From Alphaproteobacteria bacterium (GTDB lineage: Bacteria > Pseudomonadota > Alphaproteobacteria > Rickettsiales > UBA998): a DNA stretch of 6,833 nucleotides. Made by a program: the position numbers and the translations under genes. Position 1 is the stretch's first letter; every line of letters starts with the position of its first letter. Of the stretch, positions 4,792 through 6,833 are shown piece by piece. The DNA is taken from positions 1-6,833 of the forward strand of contig JAKFYP010000164.1 in assembly GCA_021730835.1 (NCBI GenBank), written 5' to 3'. The notes under the pieces were generated by a model. The model had not been told where the DNA came from, did no database searches, and saw nothing but the letters and a program-made list of their open reading frames with translations.

Positions 4792-5097
4792 TTACCAGCT
4801 CGATTTCACCAGACCCGGAATCTCCCCGAAACCGCCAAGCTCACGCAGGGCGATACGGGAAAGCCGGAATTTGCGATAAACACCACGCGGGCGGCCTGAC
4901 AACTCACAGCGGTTGCGGTAGCGCACCGGCGAACTGTTGCGCGGCAACTCGGCCAGTCGCATCTGAGCCTCGAAACGCTCCTCCACCGGCAATTCCTGAT
5001 TCATCACAATCGCCTTCAACTCGGCACGCTTTTTAGCATGCTTCTGAATCATCCGCTTGCGGCGCTTGTTCTTTTCAATCGAGCTTTTCTTAGCCAT
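4792..5097 (-). CDS. rpsN: 30S ribosomal protein S14 (long, zinc-independent form)
   Basis: S14 binds 16S rRNA in the head of the small subunit and is needed for late assembly and A-site function. The product has 101 residues, the length of the long C-minus type found in proteobacteria. The N-terminal part is strongly basic (MAKKSSIEKNKRRKRM). The C-terminal half carries the family signature RNRCELSGRPRGVYRKFRLSR, residues 61-81. Only one cysteine (C64) is present, so the four-cysteine zinc site of the short form is absent. It ends in GLVKSSW. The ATG at 5097 is 15 bp after the rplE stop and has two AAGGAC copies in front of it. Downstream lies a 286-bp gap. Confidence 0.98.
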   Translation of the reverse strand: MAKKSSIEKNKRRKRMIQKHAKKRAELKAIVMNQELPVEERFEAQMRLAELPRNSSPVRYRNRCELSGRPRGVYRKFRLSRIALRELGGFGEIPGLVKSSW

Positions 5098-5111
5098 GTC
5101 CTTACGTCCTT
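5098..5111 (-). promoter_or_regulatory. Doubled Shine-Dalgarno before rpsN
   Basis: The 15-bp gap after rplE contains AAGGAC twice, eight bases apart (5111-5106 and 5103-5098 on the coding strand). The upstream copy is about nine to ten bases from the ATG, a workable distance; the downstream copy abuts the ATG and is probably too close to serve it. Confidence 0.6.
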
Positions 5112-5112
5112 G

Positions 5113-5652
5113 TTACTTGCGAAACGGAAAGTTGAATCCTTCGAGCAGCGCTTTCGCCTCGGCGGCATTGGGCGCGTTCGTGTCAATGATAATATCGAAA
5201 CCGCGCACGGTATCTACCTTGTCGTAATTAATTTCCGGAAACACGATATGTTCCCTGATCCCCAGCGCATAACCGCCCCGGCCATCGAAGCTTTTGGGCG
5301 AAATACCGCGAAAATCACGGATGCGCGGCATAGCGACATTGACCAGCCGGTCAATGAATTCATACATATGGCGACCCCGCAGCGTCACCTTGCAGCCAAT
5401 CGGCATACCGCCGCGAATCTTGAAGCTGGCTTCCGACTTTTTAGCCCGCGTCACCACGGCGCGCTGACCGGCGATCAGGCTGAGCTGCTCACGGGCGACT
5501 TCCACCACCTTGCTGTCGTTAACCGCCTCGCCGACGCCCATATTCAGGACGATCTTACGCAAGCGCGGAACCTGCATGACGTTCTTGTAGCCGAATTTCT
5601 TGCTCAAATTGGCCTTGATTTCTTTTTCGTAGAGTTCCTGAGAGAGAGACAT
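5113..5652 (-). CDS. rplE: 50S ribosomal protein L5
   Basis: L5 binds 5S rRNA and forms the bridge from the central protuberance to the small subunit and P-site tRNA. The product has 179 residues, the standard length. It starts MSLSQELYEKEIKANLSKKF, then VPRLRKIVLNMGVGEAVNDSK at 28-48, the L5 signature. TRAKKSEASFKIRGGMPIG at 68-86 and the C-terminal DTVRGFDIIIDTNAPNAAEAKALL also match. The ATG at 5652 is chosen because it gives the family N-terminus and lies 13 bp after the rplX stop. A longer in-frame start at 5844 would read out of frame through rplX. The Shine-Dalgarno is modest (AGGTTAGGA). Confidence 0.98.
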   Translation of the reverse strand: MSLSQELYEKEIKANLSKKFGYKNVMQVPRLRKIVLNMGVGEAVNDSKVVEVAREQLSLIAGQRAVVTRAKKSEASFKIRGGMPIGCKVTLRGRHMYEFIDRLVNVAMPRIRDFRGISPKSFDGRGGYALGIREHIVFPEINYDKVDTVRGFDIIIDTNAPNAAEAKALLEGFNFPFRK

Positions 5653-5665
5653 AATCCTAACCTGT

Positions 5666-5989
5666 TTACGCGATTTCTTCGCCGGACTTGCGGGCAATAC
5701 GCACCTTGCTGCCGTCTTTAAGTTTCTTATAGCCGACGCGGCTGGGCTTGCCCGATTTCGGATCGGCCAGCGCCACGTTGGAAACATGAATCGGCAATTC
5801 CTTGCTGACGATGCCGCCCGCACTACCGCGCCCCGGCTTTTCATGCCGTTTAGCCACGTTGATGCCCGATACCACGACGCGGCGCTCCTCGGGATAGACC
5901 TTGATGACCGTCCCGCGCTTGCCCCTGTCGCGCCCGGTGAGCACGATCACTTCGTCGTCTTTTTTAATTTTCAGTTTTGCCTGTGTCAT
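5666..5989 (-). CDS. rplX: 50S ribosomal protein L24
   Basis: L24 is an assembly-initiating protein that binds the 5' end of 23S rRNA near the exit tunnel. The product has 107 residues, normal. The KOW motif lies at about residues 10-36: DDEVIVLTGRDRGKRGTVIKV. GINVAKRHEKP at 42-52 and KELPIHVSNVAL at 63-74 are conserved family segments, and the C-terminal part DGSKVRIARKSGE is typical. The ATG at 5989 is ten bases from the rplN stop. The rplN stop TAG itself supplies the first bases of the AGGGGA ribosome binding site, so rplN and rplX are probably translated in a coupled way. Confidence 0.98.
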   Translation of the reverse strand: MTQAKLKIKKDDEVIVLTGRDRGKRGTVIKVYPEERRVVVSGINVAKRHEKPGRGSAGGIVSKELPIHVSNVALADPKSGKPSRVGYKKLKDGSKVRIARKSGEEIA

Positions 5990-5999
5990 GGCGATTCCC

Positions 6000-6368
6000 C
6001 TACAGCACTTCCGGCGCCAGCGAAATGATTTTCATAAAACGGCGAGCGCGCAATTCACGCACCACCGGGCCAAAAATACGCGTGCCGATCGGCTCCTGCT
6101 GCTTGTTAATCAGCACGGCGGCGTTACGGTCGAAACGAATCGCGCTGCCGTCTGAACGCTGAATATCCTTGGCGGTGCGCACGATCACCGCCCGATGCAC
6201 CTCGCCTTTTTTCACCTTGCCACGCGGAATAGCGTCTTTTACCGACACCACGATAACATCGCCCACCGAGGCGATATTGCGCTTGGAGCCGCCCAGCACC
6301 TTGATGCACTGCACTTTGCGCGCCCCGGAATTGTCCGCCACATCGAGGATGGTCTGCATTTGTATCAT
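6000..6368 (-). CDS. rplN: 50S ribosomal protein L14
   Basis: L14 binds 23S rRNA and contacts 16S rRNA to form an intersubunit bridge with L19. The product has 122 residues, the almost invariant length of the family. MIQMQTILDVADNSGARKVQCIKVLGG at the N-terminus, GDVIVVSVKDAIPRGKVKKGE at 36-56, and FDRNAAVLIN followed by EPIGTRIFGPV at 79-102 are all hallmark segments; the end IISLAPEVL is typical. The ATG at 6368 has GGGAG eight bases upstream. The gap to rpsQ is 27 bp. Nothing unusual. Confidence 0.99.
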   Translation of the reverse strand: MIQMQTILDVADNSGARKVQCIKVLGGSKRNIASVGDVIVVSVKDAIPRGKVKKGEVHRAVIVRTAKDIQRSDGSAIRFDRNAAVLINKQQEPIGTRIFGPVVRELRARRFMKIISLAPEVL

Positions 6369-6395
6369 GGCTTATCTCCCGCCTAATCCTGTTAT

Positions 6396-6632
6396 TTACG
6401 CCTGATTTTCCAGTACCGCCCATTTTTTGGTTTTGGAAATCGGGCGGCATTCGACGATGCGCACCATATCCCCTACCTTATAGGCATTCTGCTCGTCATG
6501 CGCCGCATAACGCTTGCTGCGGCGAATGGTTTTTTTGTAAATCGGGTGCGTAATCCGGCGCTCGACATTGACGATCACCGTTTTATTCCCCTTGTCGCTA
6601 ACAATAGTTCCTTGCAGAATGCGTTTCGGCAT
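6396..6632 (-). CDS. rpsQ: 30S ribosomal protein S17
   Basis: S17 is a primary 16S rRNA-binding protein of the OB-fold type. The product has 78 residues, normal for the family. MPKRILQGTIVSDKGNKTVIV at 1-21 is the first strand pair, followed by ERRITHPIYKKTIRRSKRYAAHDE at 24-47, including the basic RNA-binding stretch, and GDMVRIVECRPISKTKKW at 54-71, the signature region. The ATG at 6632 has AAGGGA upstream with about nine bases between. It follows rpmC after 26 bp and precedes rplN, the standard order. Confidence 0.98.
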   Translation of the reverse strand: MPKRILQGTIVSDKGNKTVIVNVERRITHPIYKKTIRRSKRYAAHDEQNAYKVGDMVRIVECRPISKTKKWAVLENQA

Positions 6633-6658
6633 ATCCGTTTTCCCTTATAATTTTGGCG

Positions 6659-6833
6659 TTAGGCCAGTTTCTTTTCTTTCAGTTTCTTCGCACGCAGCGC
6701 CGTTTTGGCCCGCGCAATATTGCGGCGCACCTGACGGAAACGAGCCGTATTCTCCAACTCACCGGTCGCCTGCTGAAACCGCAGATTCAGCAACTCCCGC
6801 TTCATGGAGAGAATATCGCTTTGCAGTTCGCCC
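6659..6833 (-). CDS. rpmC: 50S ribosomal protein L29, C-terminal part (cut by window edge)
   Basis: L29 is a small two-helix protein at the tunnel exit of the large subunit, next to L23, where trigger factor and the signal recognition particle dock. The last 57 residues are present; the start lies beyond base 6833. The visible sequence contains KRELLNLRFQQATGELENTA, followed by RFRQVRRNIARAKTALRAKK, the second helix with the family pattern 'R.RQVRR.IARAKT'. It ends KLKEKKLA and TAA. This frame was read directly from the sequence. About 10-15 residues are likely missing, judging from usual L29 length. Position ahead of rpsQ agrees with the identification. Confidence 0.94.
   Translation of the reverse strand, partial: GELQSDILSMKRELLNLRFQQATGELENTARFRQVRRNIARAKTALRAKKLKEKKLA

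Noticed and set aside
5640..5680. S8 repressor binding site at the rplX-rplE junction, as in E. coli
   Set aside because: I could not identify a convincing mimic of 16S helix 21 by eye; a covariance-model search would be needed.
5038..5721. 227-codon open frame on the plus strand
   Set aside because: It lies antisense to rplE and parts of rpsN and rplX. No family features and no fitting context.
5653..5844. N-terminal extension of L5 from an upstream ATG at 5844
   Set aside because: The extension reads rplX in another frame and adds 64 residues absent from L5. The start at 5652 gives the exact family length of 179.
1..6833. A previously undescribed protein system
   Set aside because: Every coding gene is a recognised member of the spc operon. 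The unexplained content is limited to intergenic repeats.

Overview
The window is a stretch of the spc (S10-spc-alpha type) ribosomal protein operon, read entirely from the minus strand. In transcription order, from high to low coordinates, it carries rpmC (5' end outside the window), rpsQ, rplN, rplX, rplE, rpsN, rpsH, rplF, rplR, rpsE, rpmD, rplO, secY and adk (3' end outside the window). The long open frames on the plus strand are antisense shadows of these genes. No tRNA, rRNA, CRISPR array or transposase gene is visible.

The organism looks like an alphaproteobacterium. adk directly follows secY with no rpmJ between them, S14 is the long form without zinc cysteines, and SecY, L18, L14 and S17 have the proteobacterial, mostly alphaproteobacterial, sequence style. 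The lineage within the class cannot be fixed from the window. The intergenic palindromes resemble dispersed repeats that I recall from Rickettsiales, Micavibrio-like and other proteobacterial genomes, but this is memory and not a search result.

The genes work together. Twelve encode ribosomal proteins of the large subunit (L29, L14, L24, L5, L6, L18, L30, L15) and small subunit (S17, S14, S8, S5). secY encodes the membrane channel for protein export. adk encodes adenylate kinase, which balances adenine nucleotides. From rpmC to rpsN the genes are packed with 10-27 bp gaps. adk begins one base after the secY stop, and its ribosome binding site lies inside the last secY codons.

The unusual part is what lies between the genes. 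Four gaps of an otherwise tight operon are filled by non-coding repeats. rpsN-rpsH (286 bp) holds a heptanucleotide tandem array and a nested palindrome of about 140 bp. rplF-rplR (153 bp) is almost entirely one imperfect palindrome of about 125 bp, with a small terminator-like hairpin in its promoter-distal arm. rpsE-rpmD (113 bp) and rpmD-rplO (81 bp) each hold a hairpin whose arms appear built from 7-nt units. All four elements start within 0-4 nt of the upstream gene's stop codon and leave the next gene's Shine-Dalgarno intact. I see no novel protein system; the repeat population is the most interesting signal.
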